The position numbers were made by a program, and so were the translations under genes. Below the pieces are notes generated by a model, which did no database searches, had not been told where the DNA came from, and saw only the letters and a list, made by a program, of their open reading frames with translations. Of a stretch of DNA of 32,603 nucleotides, positions 24,981-32,136 are shown in pieces; positions within the stretch are counted from its first letter, which is position 1, and the number at the start of each line of letters is the position of its first letter. Source of the DNA: Frateuria defendens (lineage in GTDB: Bacteria; Pseudomonadota; Gammaproteobacteria; Xanthomonadales; Rhodanobacteraceae); contig NZ_LFQR01000074.1 in assembly GCF_001182895.1 (NCBI RefSeq), forward strand, positions 1 to 32,603. Reading direction: 5' to 3'.

Positions 24981-25522
24981 GGCACGACTCCCGGCGCGGC
25001 CTGCGCCGTGCCCACGCGCAGGGTGTCGAAATGCGCCTCGCGCACGTGCCCGCCGCTGCGCCAGCGCACGGCGAGGTCGAGCCGGTACAGGCGCAGCGGG
25101 CTGTTCGGGGCGAGCTCGGGCGAAGCCCAGGGCTGCACGTCGAGCTGCCAGCCGTAGCGCTCGTCGAAGCGGCCGCTGCGGCTGCCCGGCGCGAGCGGCT
25201 CCAGCACGAAGGCGCTGTCGAGCAGGCTGCGCGCCCACATCGCCGCCTCGCTGCGCTCGGCCGCGGCCTGGCCGAGGTCGATCGAGCTGCCGGCCACCCG
25301 CATCAGCGCAGTGAAGGCGATCGCCAGCAGCATCACGGCGGCGATCACTTCGAGCAGGCTGAAACCTTTGGCGCGCGCAGCGCGCGGGGCGCGCCGGGAA
25401 TGGGGAATGGGGAATCGGGAACAGGGGGGTGCGTCGCGGCGGGATGCCGCGAAACGCCGGGAGCCGGCCGCCCGCGCCGATTCCCGATTCCCCATTCCCG
25501 ATTCCCGGCCTTTGCCTTTCAT
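24977..25522 (-). CDS. gspI: Type II secretion minor pseudopilin GspI with repeat-encoded leader
   Basis: A 181-residue minor pseudopilin. Cleavage site AARAKG|FSLLEVIAAVMLLAIAF with Glu at +5, glycine at residue 53. Residues ~6-44 come from a palindromic element; without it the leader would be MKGKG(S)RRAPRAARAKG, about 17 residues or fewer. The ATG overlaps the gspH stop (ATGA), outside the element. The remainder matches GspI size and pattern (SSIDLGQAAAERSEAAMWA). It nucleates the pseudopilus tip with GspJ and GspK. Confidence 0.85.
   Translation of the reverse strand: MKGKGRESGMGNRESARAAGSRRFAASRRDAPPCSRFPIPHSRRAPRAARAKGFSLLEVIAAVMLLAIAFTALMRVAGSSIDLGQAAAERSEAAMWARSLLDSAFVLEPLAPGSRSGRFDERYGWQLDVQPWASPELAPNSPLRLYRLDLAVRWRSGGHVREAHFDTLRVGTAQAAPGVVP
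25394..25508. repeat. Palindromic repeat element, copy in the gspI leader
   Basis: 115 bp starting CCGGGAATGGGGAATGGGGA and ending CCATTCCCGATTCCCGG. The centre differs from the gspH/gspJ copies (GCCGCGAAACGCCGG region). It is read in the same frame as the other coding copies (GRESGMGNRES ... RFPIPHSRR). Confidence 0.85.
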
Positions 25523-26109
25523 CGCCCCCGGCCCTCTTCCACGCTCACCGCGCCGGTGAGCCAGGCCACGTCCACCTGCCAGCGGCGCTGCCCGCGCTGC
25601 AGGGTGATGTGCCCGCCGGTGGAACTGCCGTCGGGGAAAAAGCGGATGCGGCCGGTGTGCGAGTCGGGCTGGTCTTCCTTGGCGCTGGTGATGGACACCT
25701 TCATGCCCGCCGGCAACTGCCGCTCGGGCTGGCCGGCGCCGTGGTAGCGGGCGGCGACGTAATCGAGATCGAAAGTCTGCTGGGTGCCGCGCACGATGGC
25801 CTGGGCGCGGGTGGCGCGCAGCGCGGCGGCCAGCTCGCCGCTGGCGGCGGTAGCGCGCGCGCTGGCCAGCCCCTGGCTCACCGACACCGACACCGCCGCC
25901 ACCGCCACGCCGATCAGCACGATCACGGCGAGCAGTTCGAGCAAAGTGAAGCCGTGGGCGCGCGAGGAATGGGGAATCGGGAGTCGGGAATAGGCAGGGG
26001 CGGTGCGGCGGCGTGCGGGAGTGCGGCACACCGCGCCAACCACCGGGCAGCGCGCGGCGTCGGTCGTCTGCACCGATTCCCTATGCCCTACTCCCGATTC
26101 CCGGCTCAT
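25519..26109 (-). CDS. gspH: Type II secretion minor pseudopilin GspH with repeat-encoded leader
   Basis: A 196-residue minor pseudopilin. Cleavage site SSRAHG|FTLLELLAVIVLIGVAV with Glu at +5, glycine at residue 53. Residues 4-48 derive from a palindromic element; without it the leader would be MSRAHG, six residues. The ATG follows directly after the gspG stop (TAAATG) and just precedes the element; the Shine-Dalgarno is weak, so translation is probably coupled to gspG. The C-terminal domain (RIRFFPDGSSTGGHITL) has the GspH/FimT pattern. It joins the pseudopilus shaft to the tip. Confidence 0.85.
   Translation of the reverse strand: MSRESGVGHRESVQTTDAARCPVVGAVCRTPARRRTAPAYSRLPIPHSSRAHGFTLLELLAVIVLIGVAVAAVSVSVSQGLASARATAASGELAAALRATRAQAIVRGTQQTFDLDYVAARYHGAGQPERQLPAGMKVSITSAKEDQPDSHTGRIRFFPDGSSTGGHITLQRGQRRWQVDVAWLTGAVSVEEGRGR
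25965..26103. repeat. Palindromic repeat element, copy in the gspH leader
   Basis: About 139 bp. Arms GGAATGGGGAATCGGGAGTC and its diverged inverse; centre with GCGGCACACCGCGCC and CACCGGGCAGCGCGCG, both shared with the gspJ copy. The left end (GAGGAATGG) has lost the CCGG boundary. Confidence 0.85.
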
Positions 26110-26664
26110 TTACTGCCAATTGCCGATGTCGGCGCTGTAGCCGTCGCCGCCCGGCTTGCCGTCCTGGCCGAAGAACACCAGGTCGAAGTTGCCGTGATCG
26201 CCGGGGTACTTGTAGCCGAAGTCGTGGCCCCACGGGTCCTTGAGGTCGGACGGCTTGGCGTACGGGCCCTGCCAGTTGGCGGCGTTGCCCGGCTTGGCCA
26301 CCAGGTCGGCCAGCTGCGCCGGTGGCGTGCCGTTGTCGAGCGCGTAGTTCTCGATCTTCTGGCTCAGCGTGGTGAGCTGCGCCTTGCCGGCGCCGTACTT
26401 GCCCTTGTCCACGTTCTTGCCGACCTGGGTCACCACGATGGCGCCGATGATGCCGATCAGCACGATCACGGCGAGCATTTCGAGCAAGGTGAAGCCGTGA
26501 GCGCGCGAAGCGCGCCGGGAATAGGGATTGGAGAATCGGGAATGGGCGCCGCGGCGCGTGGAACCGCCGCGCGCCGCGGCGGGCGCCGGGCCGTGCTGGG
26601 CAGCGGCCGCTTGCATCGGCTCCCGATTCCCGATTCCCGATTCCCGGCTCATCAAACGAAACAT
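26110..26664 (-). CDS. gspG: Type II secretion major pseudopilin GspG with repeat-encoded leader
   Basis: A 184-residue precursor of the main pseudopilus subunit. Cleavage site ASRAHG|FTLLEMLAVIVLIGIIG with Glu at +5, glycine at residue 57; the mature protein is 127 residues, close to the family's size, with the C-terminal GspG signature PWGHDFGYKYPGDHG. The start MFRLM is strongly supported by GGAGAG six bases upstream and lies before the inserted element (residues ~8-49). No start codon occurs between the element and the cleavage site, so the long leader must be translated. Without the element the leader would be MFRLMSRRASRAHG, 14 residues. Confidence 0.88.
   Translation of the reverse strand: MFRLMSRESGIGNREPMQAAAAQHGPAPAAARGGSTRRGAHSRFSNPYSRRASRAHGFTLLEMLAVIVLIGIIGAIVVTQVGKNVDKGKYGAGKAQLTTLSQKIENYALDNGTPPAQLADLVAKPGNAANWQGPYAKPSDLKDPWGHDFGYKYPGDHGNFDLVFFGQDGKPGGDGYSADIGNWQ
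26515..26647. repeat. Palindromic repeat element, copy in the gspG leader
   Basis: 133 bp bounded by CCGGGAATAGGGATTGG and CGATTCCCGATTCCCGG. The centre is unrelated to the other copies (a GCGCGCCGCGGCGGGCGCC stretch). It is read as SRESGIGNREP ... SRFSNPYSRR, the same frame as in gspH, gspI and gspJ. Confidence 0.85.
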
Positions 26665-26685
26665 TGCGTTCTCTCCGTCAAAAAA

Positions 26686-27903
26686 TCACTGGATGTTGCT
26701 GGTGAGGCTGAGCAGCGGCAGCAGGATCGCCGCCATGATGATCGCCACCAGCACGGTCATGACGATGGTGAGCGCGGGCACCAACGCGGCGAGCAGGCGG
26801 TCGATGGCGCGCTTGCTCTCCAGTTCGAAGGTGTCCGCCACCTTGAGCAGCATGCTGTCGAGCTGGCCGGCCTCCTCGCCCACCTGCACCATCTGCAGGG
26901 CCAGCCGCGGAAAGCGTTGCGACTGCGCCAGCGCCAGGCTCAGACCCGCGCCGCCCTTGACTTGTTCCGCCGCGCCCGCGAGCGCATCGTCCAGCGCGCG
27001 GTTGCCGGTGACCTGCCGCGCGATGCCCAGTGCGGAGAGCAGCGGCACGCCGTTCTTGAGCAAGGTGCCCAGCGTGCGCGCGATGCGCGCGGTCTCCACC
27101 TTGAGCAGCAGCGGTCCGGCCACCCGCACGGTGAGCAGGCGCGCATGCCAGGCCAGCCGCGCGGCCGGATCGCGCAGCCGCGCGCGCCAGGCGAACGCCC
27201 CCGCACCCAGCACGATCAGCAGCAGCCACCACCAGTCCTGGATGGTGGTGCCGATGGCCAGCACCGCGCGCGTGATCAGCGGGATGGGCACCTGCATGTC
27301 CTCGAAGATCGGCACGAACTGCGGCACCACGTAGGCCAGGAGCAGCACCAGCGAACCAAGCACGCCCACCATCAGGAAGGCCGGATAGATCAGCGCATTG
27401 ATGATGCTGCCGCGCAGCTGCTGGCTGCGCTCCAGGTATTCGGTCAGGCGGCGCAGCGTGTCTTCCAGCGAACCGCCGGCCTCGCCGGCGCGCACCAGGC
27501 TGATGTACAGCTTGGGGAACACGCCGTGCTCTTCCTCCAGCGACTGCGACAGCGGCGTGCCGCCGCGCACGCGGTCGCGCACGCGCTCCACCAGCTTCTT
27601 CGCGCGCTCGCCCTCGGGCAGTTCGAGCAGGATGCCGAGCGCGCGGTCCAGCGGCTGGCCCGCGCCGAGCAGGGTCGCCAACTGGTGGGTGAACTGCGCC
27701 AGCTGGTCGCCGGTGAACGGCCCGCGTCGCCACAGCGCGGCGAGGCCGCCGCTGCCGCCCGCCGCGTCGGCGGGGCCGGCATCCAGCGGCGTGTGGCCCT
27801 GATCCTGCAGGCGGCCGATCACCTCGTCGAGGCTCGCGGCCTCCATCTGCCCTTCCAGCATTTCGCCGGCAGCGCTGACGGCGCGGTAGCGGAACTGGCT
27901 CAT
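26686..27903 (-). CDS. gspF: Type II secretion platform protein GspF
   Basis: A 405-residue polytopic inner-membrane protein with two cytoplasmic GspF domains (~65-190 and ~270-390; the repeated motifs are FTHQLATLLGAGQPLDRAL and IARTLGTLLKNGVPLLSAL) and three helices at roughly 165-195, 222-240 and 370-400. It forms the centre of the platform and couples GspE to pseudopilus growth. The N-terminus MSQFRYRAVSAAGEMLEG is family-typical. A 7-bp hairpin stands two bases before the ATG and no clear Shine-Dalgarno is exposed. It lies 126 bases after gspE, the only large gap in the operon. Confidence 0.92.
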   Translation of the reverse strand: MSQFRYRAVSAAGEMLEGQMEAASLDEVIGRLQDQGHTPLDAGPADAAGGSGGLAALWRRGPFTGDQLAQFTHQLATLLGAGQPLDRALGILLELPEGERAKKLVERVRDRVRGGTPLSQSLEEEHGVFPKLYISLVRAGEAGGSLEDTLRRLTEYLERSQQLRGSIINALIYPAFLMVGVLGSLVLLLAYVVPQFVPIFEDMQVPIPLITRAVLAIGTTIQDWWWLLLIVLGAGAFAWRARLRDPAARLAWHARLLTVRVAGPLLLKVETARIARTLGTLLKNGVPLLSALGIARQVTGNRALDDALAGAAEQVKGGAGLSLALAQSQRFPRLALQMVQVGEEAGQLDSMLLKVADTFELESKRAIDRLLAALVPALTIVMTVLVAIIMAAILLPLLSLTSNIQ

Positions 27904-27905
27904 GG

Positions 27906-27922
27906 GGCCGGCTCTGCCGGCC
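27906..27922 (-). promoter_or_regulatory. Stem-loop abutting the gspF start codon
   Basis: GGCCGGC-TCT-GCCGGCC (either strand) is a perfect 7-bp stem ending two bases from the gspF ATG on the coding strand. In mRNA it would cover the place of the ribosome binding site, so it may limit GspF synthesis relative to GspE. Confidence 0.4.
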
Positions 27923-28021
27923 GGGAATAGGGAGTGGGAAGTAGGGAATGGGAAAAGCAGGTGGCAGCGCGCTGGTGGGGCGCGCTGCGCCGATTCCCGA
28001 TTCTCGATTCCCCATTTCCGG
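27921..28021. repeat. Palindromic repeat element between gspE and gspF
   Basis: 101 bp, CCGGGAATAGGGAGTGGGAA at one end and GATTCTCGATTCCCCATTTC plus CGG at the other. It fills most of the gspE-gspF gap. It is the most diverged of the five copies and is not in a reading frame. Confidence 0.8.
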
Positions 28022-28029
28022 CTCTAGTC

Positions 28030-29769
28030 TCAGCCCTCCTGCGTAACACGCAGCACCTCCTCCAGCGTCGTGACGCCGGCCAGCGCCTTGACGAGGCCGT
28101 CCTCGTACATGGTGCGCATGCCTTCCGCGCGGGCCTGGCGCTCGATCTCGCCGGCGTCGGCGCGCTGCATCACCAGGCGGCGCAGCGGATCGCTCACCAC
28201 CAGGAACTCCATGATCGCGCGGCGGCCGCGGTAGCCGGTGGGGTTGGCCGCGCTGCTGCCGGCCTTCCACAGCCGGATCGGCCGGCCCTCGGCGTATTTC
28301 TCCAGCTCGAACTCGGCGATCACCTCGGGCGAGGGCTCGTAGGGAATGGCCGTCTCCGGGTCGAGCCGCCGCACCAGCCGCTGCGCCAGGATGCCGTTGA
28401 CGGTGGAGCCGAGCAGGTAGTCCTCCACGCCCATGTCGAGCAGGCGGGTGACGCCGCCCGCGGCGGAGTTGGTGTGCAGGGTGGAGAGCACCAGGTGGCC
28501 GGTGAGCGCGGACTGGATGGCGATGCGGCAGGTCTCCAGGTCGCGCATCTCGCCGATCATGATCACGTCCGGGTCCTGGCGCATGATCGAGCGCAGCGCG
28601 TTGGCGAAATCCAGCCCGATCTGCGGCTTCACCTGGATCTGGTTGATGCCTTCGAGCTGGTACTCCACCGGGTCTTCCACGGTGATGATCTTCACGTCCG
28701 GTGTGTTGATCCTCGACAGCGCCGTGTACAGCGTGGTGCTCTTGCCCGAGCCAGTGGGGCCGGTTACCAGCAGGATGCCGTGCGGGCGCTGCAGCACCTC
28801 CACGAAGCGCTCGCGGAAGGCGTCGGTGAAGCCCAGCGAGGCGAAGTCGAACGCCACCGTCTCGCGGTCGAGGATGCGCATCACCACCGACTCGCCGAAG
28901 CTGGTCGGCACGGTGGACACGCGCAGGTCCAGCTCCTTGCCCTGCACGCGCAGCTGGATGCGCCCGTCCTGCGGCAGGCGCCGCTCGGCGATGTTGAGGC
29001 GCGCCATGATCTTCACGCGCGAGATCACCGCGGCGGTGGAGGAAGACGGCGGCGCCTCCACCTCGTGCAGCACGCCGTCGATGCGGTAGCGCACCTTCAG
29101 GCGGTTCTCGAACGGCTCGATGTGCACGTCCGAGGCGCGCTGCTCCACCGCGCGCTGCAGGATGAGGTTGACCAGGCGGATCACCGGCGCCTCAGAGGCG
29201 AGGTCGCGCAGGTGCTCCACGTCGTCCTCTTCCGCCGCGCTGCCGTCGAGGTTCTCCACGATGGTGCCCATGGCCGAGCGGCCGGAGCCGTAGTAGCGCT
29301 CGATCAGGTCGTCGATCTCGCTGCGCAGGCCCACCCGCAGCGCCACCTCGCGGCCGGTGGCGAGTGCCGCCGCCTGCGCGGGGTACGGGTCGCCCGGATC
29401 GGCCACCAGCAGTTCGAGCATGGATGCCGGCGCGCCCACCGGCACCACGTGGTGCTGCTTGAGGAAGCGCACCGACAGTTCCAGTTCCGTGGGAGGCATC
29501 TCCGGCGCGTCGCGCGCGGCGAGCAGCGGCATGTCCAGCAGCTCGGACCAGGTTTCGGCCAGGTCGCGCTCGGACACCAGGCCGAGCCGCGCCAGCAGCG
29601 CGGTCAGCGTGCCCTCGCGCGCCTCCTCGTGCAGGCGCCGCGCGCGGGCGAGATCCGTGTCCTTGAGTCCGCCGCGCGCCACCAGCAAGGCGCAAACGCG
29701 CTGCTCGGCGTCGCCAGGGGCTGGCGCCACCCGTTCCCCGGCCGGCATACGTTGTGCCGACATCATCAT
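28030..29769 (-). CDS. gspE: Type II secretion ATPase GspE (XpsE type)
   Basis: A 579-residue cytoplasmic ATPase that drives pseudopilus assembly. An N-terminal domain of ~160 residues (XpsE-like, binds GspL) precedes the motor: RASDVHIEP, Walker A GPTGSGKST at 337-345, Asp box with VEDPVEYQ, Walker B PDVIMIGEMRD at ~400-410, His box GHLVLSTLHT. The CxxC...CxxC zinc subdomain expected before the TGYRGR motif is absent: no cysteine occurs in 466-520 (LDPETAIPYEP ... GSSAANPTGYRGR). Three ATGs are consecutive; GGAGG lies 2, 5 and 8 bases before them, so the real start may be the second or third. First gene of the operon. Confidence 0.93.
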   Translation of the reverse strand: MMMSAQRMPAGERVAPAPGDAEQRVCALLVARGGLKDTDLARARRLHEEAREGTLTALLARLGLVSERDLAETWSELLDMPLLAARDAPEMPPTELELSVRFLKQHHVVPVGAPASMLELLVADPGDPYPAQAAALATGREVALRVGLRSEIDDLIERYYGSGRSAMGTIVENLDGSAAEEDDVEHLRDLASEAPVIRLVNLILQRAVEQRASDVHIEPFENRLKVRYRIDGVLHEVEAPPSSSTAAVISRVKIMARLNIAERRLPQDGRIQLRVQGKELDLRVSTVPTSFGESVVMRILDRETVAFDFASLGFTDAFRERFVEVLQRPHGILLVTGPTGSGKSTTLYTALSRINTPDVKIITVEDPVEYQLEGINQIQVKPQIGLDFANALRSIMRQDPDVIMIGEMRDLETCRIAIQSALTGHLVLSTLHTNSAAGGVTRLLDMGVEDYLLGSTVNGILAQRLVRRLDPETAIPYEPSPEVIAEFELEKYAEGRPIRLWKAGSSAANPTGYRGRRAIMEFLVVSDPLRRLVMQRADAGEIERQARAEGMRTMYEDGLVKALAGVTTLEEVLRVTQEG

Positions 29770-29827
29770 TTCCTCCGCTTGGTGCCGACCCCTGCATCCT
29801 GCCCGTCGATCGGCTGGGCCACCATTG

Positions 29828-29846
29828 GTAACACAGCCCCTGTTAC
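29828..29846. promoter_or_regulatory. Inverted repeat in the gspE/tatD divergent region
   Basis: GTAACA-N7-TGTTAC, a perfect 6-bp inverted repeat about 60 bases upstream of gspE and 140 upstream of tatD. It is a possible operator for the type II operon; no matching sigma-70 hexamers are convincing, and the regulator is unknown. Confidence 0.3.
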
Positions 29847-29984
29847 GACGCGAGCGCGGAGCACCCGAGCCACGACGGGTTTCACTTACCGCTCATTTTG
29901 CGGCGCAACAACCGCGACCATTTGCCGTTCCGCTCGCCCGGCCGGGCTGCGACAATAATGGTCTTTGGCAGGAATTCCCTAGCG

Positions 29985-30788
29985 ATGCTGATCGACATCG
30001 GGGCCAACCTCACCCACGAATCCTTCCGCCACGACTTCGATGCCGTGCTGCAGCGCGCCACCGCGCACGGCGTGACGCGGATGGTGGTGACCGGCGCCTC
30101 GCGCGAAGGCAGCGAGCAGGCCCTAGCGCTGGCGCGCGCCTACCCCGACACGCTGTGGGCCACCGCTGGCGTGCACCCGCACCACGCCATCGACTACGAC
30201 GAGGCCACCGACGCGCGCCTGCGCGAGCTGGCGCGCGAGCCGGCGGTGCGCGCGGTGGGCGAAACCGGCCTCGACTACCACCGCAACTACTCCCCGCGCG
30301 AAGTGCAGTTGCAGGTGTTCGAGCGGCAGCTCGCCATCGCCGCCGACCTCGGCAAGCCGCTGTTCCTGCACCAGCGCGACGCGCACGAGGACTTCCTCGC
30401 CCTGCTCCGCCGCTACCGCGACAAGGTCCCCGCCGCCGTGGTGCACTGCTTCACCGACACCCACGACACCCTCAAGGACTACCTCGCCCTCGACTGCCAC
30501 ATCGGCATCACCGGCTGGATCTGCGACGAACGCCGCGGCACCCACCTGCGCGAATTCGTCCGCGACATCCCCGCCGACCGCCTGATGCTGGAAACCGACG
30601 CCCCCTACCTGCTGCCCCGCACCGTGCGCCCGCAGCCCAGCCACCGGCGGAACGAGCCAATGTATCTGGCGCATATCTGCGCGGAGGTGGCGCGGGATCG
30701 GGGGGAGACGGTGGAGGTGACGGCGGCGCGGAGTACGGGCACGGCGGCGGCGTTTTTCGGCCTCTTGCCAGAGGCGTCCGGGGCGTAG
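29985..30788 (+). CDS. tatD: TatD-family metal-dependent deoxyribonuclease
   Basis: A 267-residue cytoplasmic TIM-barrel nuclease; the family has 3'-5' exonuclease activity on DNA/RNA, linked to repair of oxidative damage. Family motifs in order: DIGANLTH (N-terminal metal site), AGVHPHHA, GETGLDYHRNYSP, PLFLHQRDAHEDFL, VHCFTDT, and the C-terminal LETDAPYLLPR with its metal-binding Asp. The N-terminus MLIDIGANL is family-typical; AGGA lies 11 bases upstream, and an in-frame upstream ATG is less likely. It is a single gene, divergent from the gsp operon; the name comes from tatABCD in E. coli, but no tat genes are near. Confidence 0.92.
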   Translation: MLIDIGANLTHESFRHDFDAVLQRATAHGVTRMVVTGASREGSEQALALARAYPDTLWATAGVHPHHAIDYDEATDARLRELAREPAVRAVGETGLDYHRNYSPREVQLQVFERQLAIAADLGKPLFLHQRDAHEDFLALLRRYRDKVPAAVVHCFTDTHDTLKDYLALDCHIGITGWICDERRGTHLREFVRDIPADRLMLETDAPYLLPRTVRPQPSHRRNEPMYLAHICAEVARDRGETVEVTAARSTGTAAAFFGLLPEASGA

Positions 30789-30849
30789 CTACTCGCCGGA
30801 CACCCAGGCCCGCCGCGCCTGCAGCGAGCCACCAGCCTCCTCTTTACAT

Positions 30850-31256
30850 CTAATAGTGACTCTCTCCGTCGGCACGCAAGCCGTTGCCACGGGCACCCCC
30901 GTAGCCGAGCCGGGCGAGCTGTACTTGCACTTCACACACGGCGGCGCTGTCGTGCTCCCCCTCCCGCAGCATATCGTGCATGCCGCCGTGCGGCTCGACA
31001 TGTGGCGGCTGCGGTGCTGCTCCAGATGCGCACGTGCCGACGCGACCTGCTCCTTGGTCTGGCCAAGGTGGAGTGCATCCAGGGCGCTGGTGAGCCGGGC
31101 TTCACGGTTGGCCACGGACTCCGGATAATCGACGCCGTAGCGCGTCGCATTGATGAAAGCCTGGATGTCGGCACGGGTGGCCATATCGTTGCGAGCTGCA
31201 GCGTCCCGCCGGGCAGCGCCACCGCAGTATCCACGGATGGGGGTCAATGCGGCCAT
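30850..31256 (-). pseudogene. Remnant of a peptidoglycan-binding X-T4SS-type effector
   Basis: Protein-like sequence starts four bases after the LprI-like gene stops: MATRADIQAFINATRYGVDY, then PESVANREARLTSALDALHL, ending near HLEQHRSRH. The frame then breaks near 31000. In the next frame it continues as VEPHGGMHDMLREGE ... VQLARLGYGGARGN, GLRADGE, then stops at a TAG. The pattern LREG-x(n)-LxxLGY-x-LRADG is the start of a PG_binding_1 domain as found in Xanthomonadales effectors of the bacteria-killing type IV system, but the rest of that domain, any enzyme domain and the C-terminal XVIPCD signal are missing. One base appears lost at the break. Inference: a truncated, dead effector gene. 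Confidence 0.55.
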
Positions 31257-31259
31257 CGC

Positions 31260-31934
31260 TCAGCCGCCGAAGCATTCGGCATGGGTGAAGTCGACCAGAT
31301 CCTTCCCTGGCGTATCCTGCGGCTCGATGTTCTTCATCGAGAAGTGGCCGACCATGTCGTCGTTGCAGATCTCCACGGCACTCCGCGTGGAGCCACTCTG
31401 CAAGGTGCACAGCCCGCCGAAGCTGTGGTTCCCGTTCGCCGTGCCCACTGGCAGGTCGATGAGCCTGCTGCAGCCGATGATCCGGCCGTTCTGCCCACGC
31501 TCGGTCAGCGATTTGTTGAACGACTCCACGCGCGCACCGGGGTCGCGATAAGTCACCACGCTGCGACACGACTTTCCGTCCGGCGGCATGTCGCACGAGA
31601 CCTTGTTCACGAGGTACTTTTCGTTGCGCTTCAGGAGGTCGGTACGGGCCTGATAGGCTGCGCCCAGGCAAGTCTCGTCCTCGCAAATGTTCCTGACGTA
31701 GCGAATCCAGTTGCGCTGCTCCTTGACCAGCGCGGGCTTGCTCGCCGGTGCCGCTGCCTCAAGGGCCGCCTGGTAGGTCGACTGCAAGTGCGAATCCAGC
31801 TCGGACAGCGCCGCGCTCTTACAGATAGTCTTCTCGGCAGGCGTTGCCGCCTTGGCGCAATCGAAACTGGCAGCGAGTACCGCTGGAGATACCGAAACCA
31901 GCCCGAGCACGACCAGCCATCGCATCGCTTTCAT
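31260..31934 (-). CDS. LprI-like (DUF1311) secreted protein, possible immunity protein
   Basis: A 224-residue periplasmic protein: signal peptide ending AVLAA, then SFDCAKAATPAEKTICKSAA with the DUF1311/LprI signature (FDCAKA..P.E..IC....L..LD..L...Y), continuing VKEQRNWIRYVRNICEDETC. LprI is a lysozyme inhibitor in Mycobacterium tuberculosis. The C-terminal ~120 residues have further cysteines and no family I know. It is followed by three bases and then the remnant of a peptidoglycan-binding effector, the immunity-effector arrangement usual in Xanthomonadales; hence a cognate immunity role is plausible (inference). It appears intact while its partner is broken. No promoter was identified in the 200 bases upstream. 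Confidence 0.75.
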   Translation of the reverse strand: MKAMRWLVVLGLVSVSPAVLAASFDCAKAATPAEKTICKSAALSELDSHLQSTYQAALEAAAPASKPALVKEQRNWIRYVRNICEDETCLGAAYQARTDLLKRNEKYLVNKVSCDMPPDGKSCRSVVTYRDPGARVESFNKSLTERGQNGRIIGCSRLIDLPVGTANGNHSFGGLCTLQSGSTRSAVEICNDDMVGHFSMKNIEPQDTPGKDLVDFTHAECFGG

Positions 31935-32136
31935 TGCTTGCAGTCCCTATGGGGGCCACCGCCCCACGTTCATCCTGGCTTGGGATCAACCGCACGTGGG
32001 CGCAGGTAGGAGAATAACACCGGCCTCGCGCGGCATCCGGTTGAAATCCATTACGTTTCAAGGCGTTCGAGATCCGGGGACGTGGCTGCTGGACGCCGGG
32101 CCACTTGGCCCAAGCACCAAGAGAACCGATGCCTCC

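Noticed and set aside
24834-26647. Alternative that gspG-J start downstream of the elements and the elements are untranslated
   Set aside because: There is no ATG, GTG or TTG in the right frame between each element and its cleavage site, and the upstream starts have good ribosome sites or stop-start overlaps.
24834-28021. CRISPR array interpretation of the five repeat copies
   Set aside because: Copies are irregularly spaced by whole genes, differ in length and core, and are internally palindromic; there are no spacers or cas genes.
29941-29960. ACAATAAT before tatD as a -10 element
   Set aside because: No -35 hexamer occurs at a suitable spacing; the match alone is too weak to report as a promoter.
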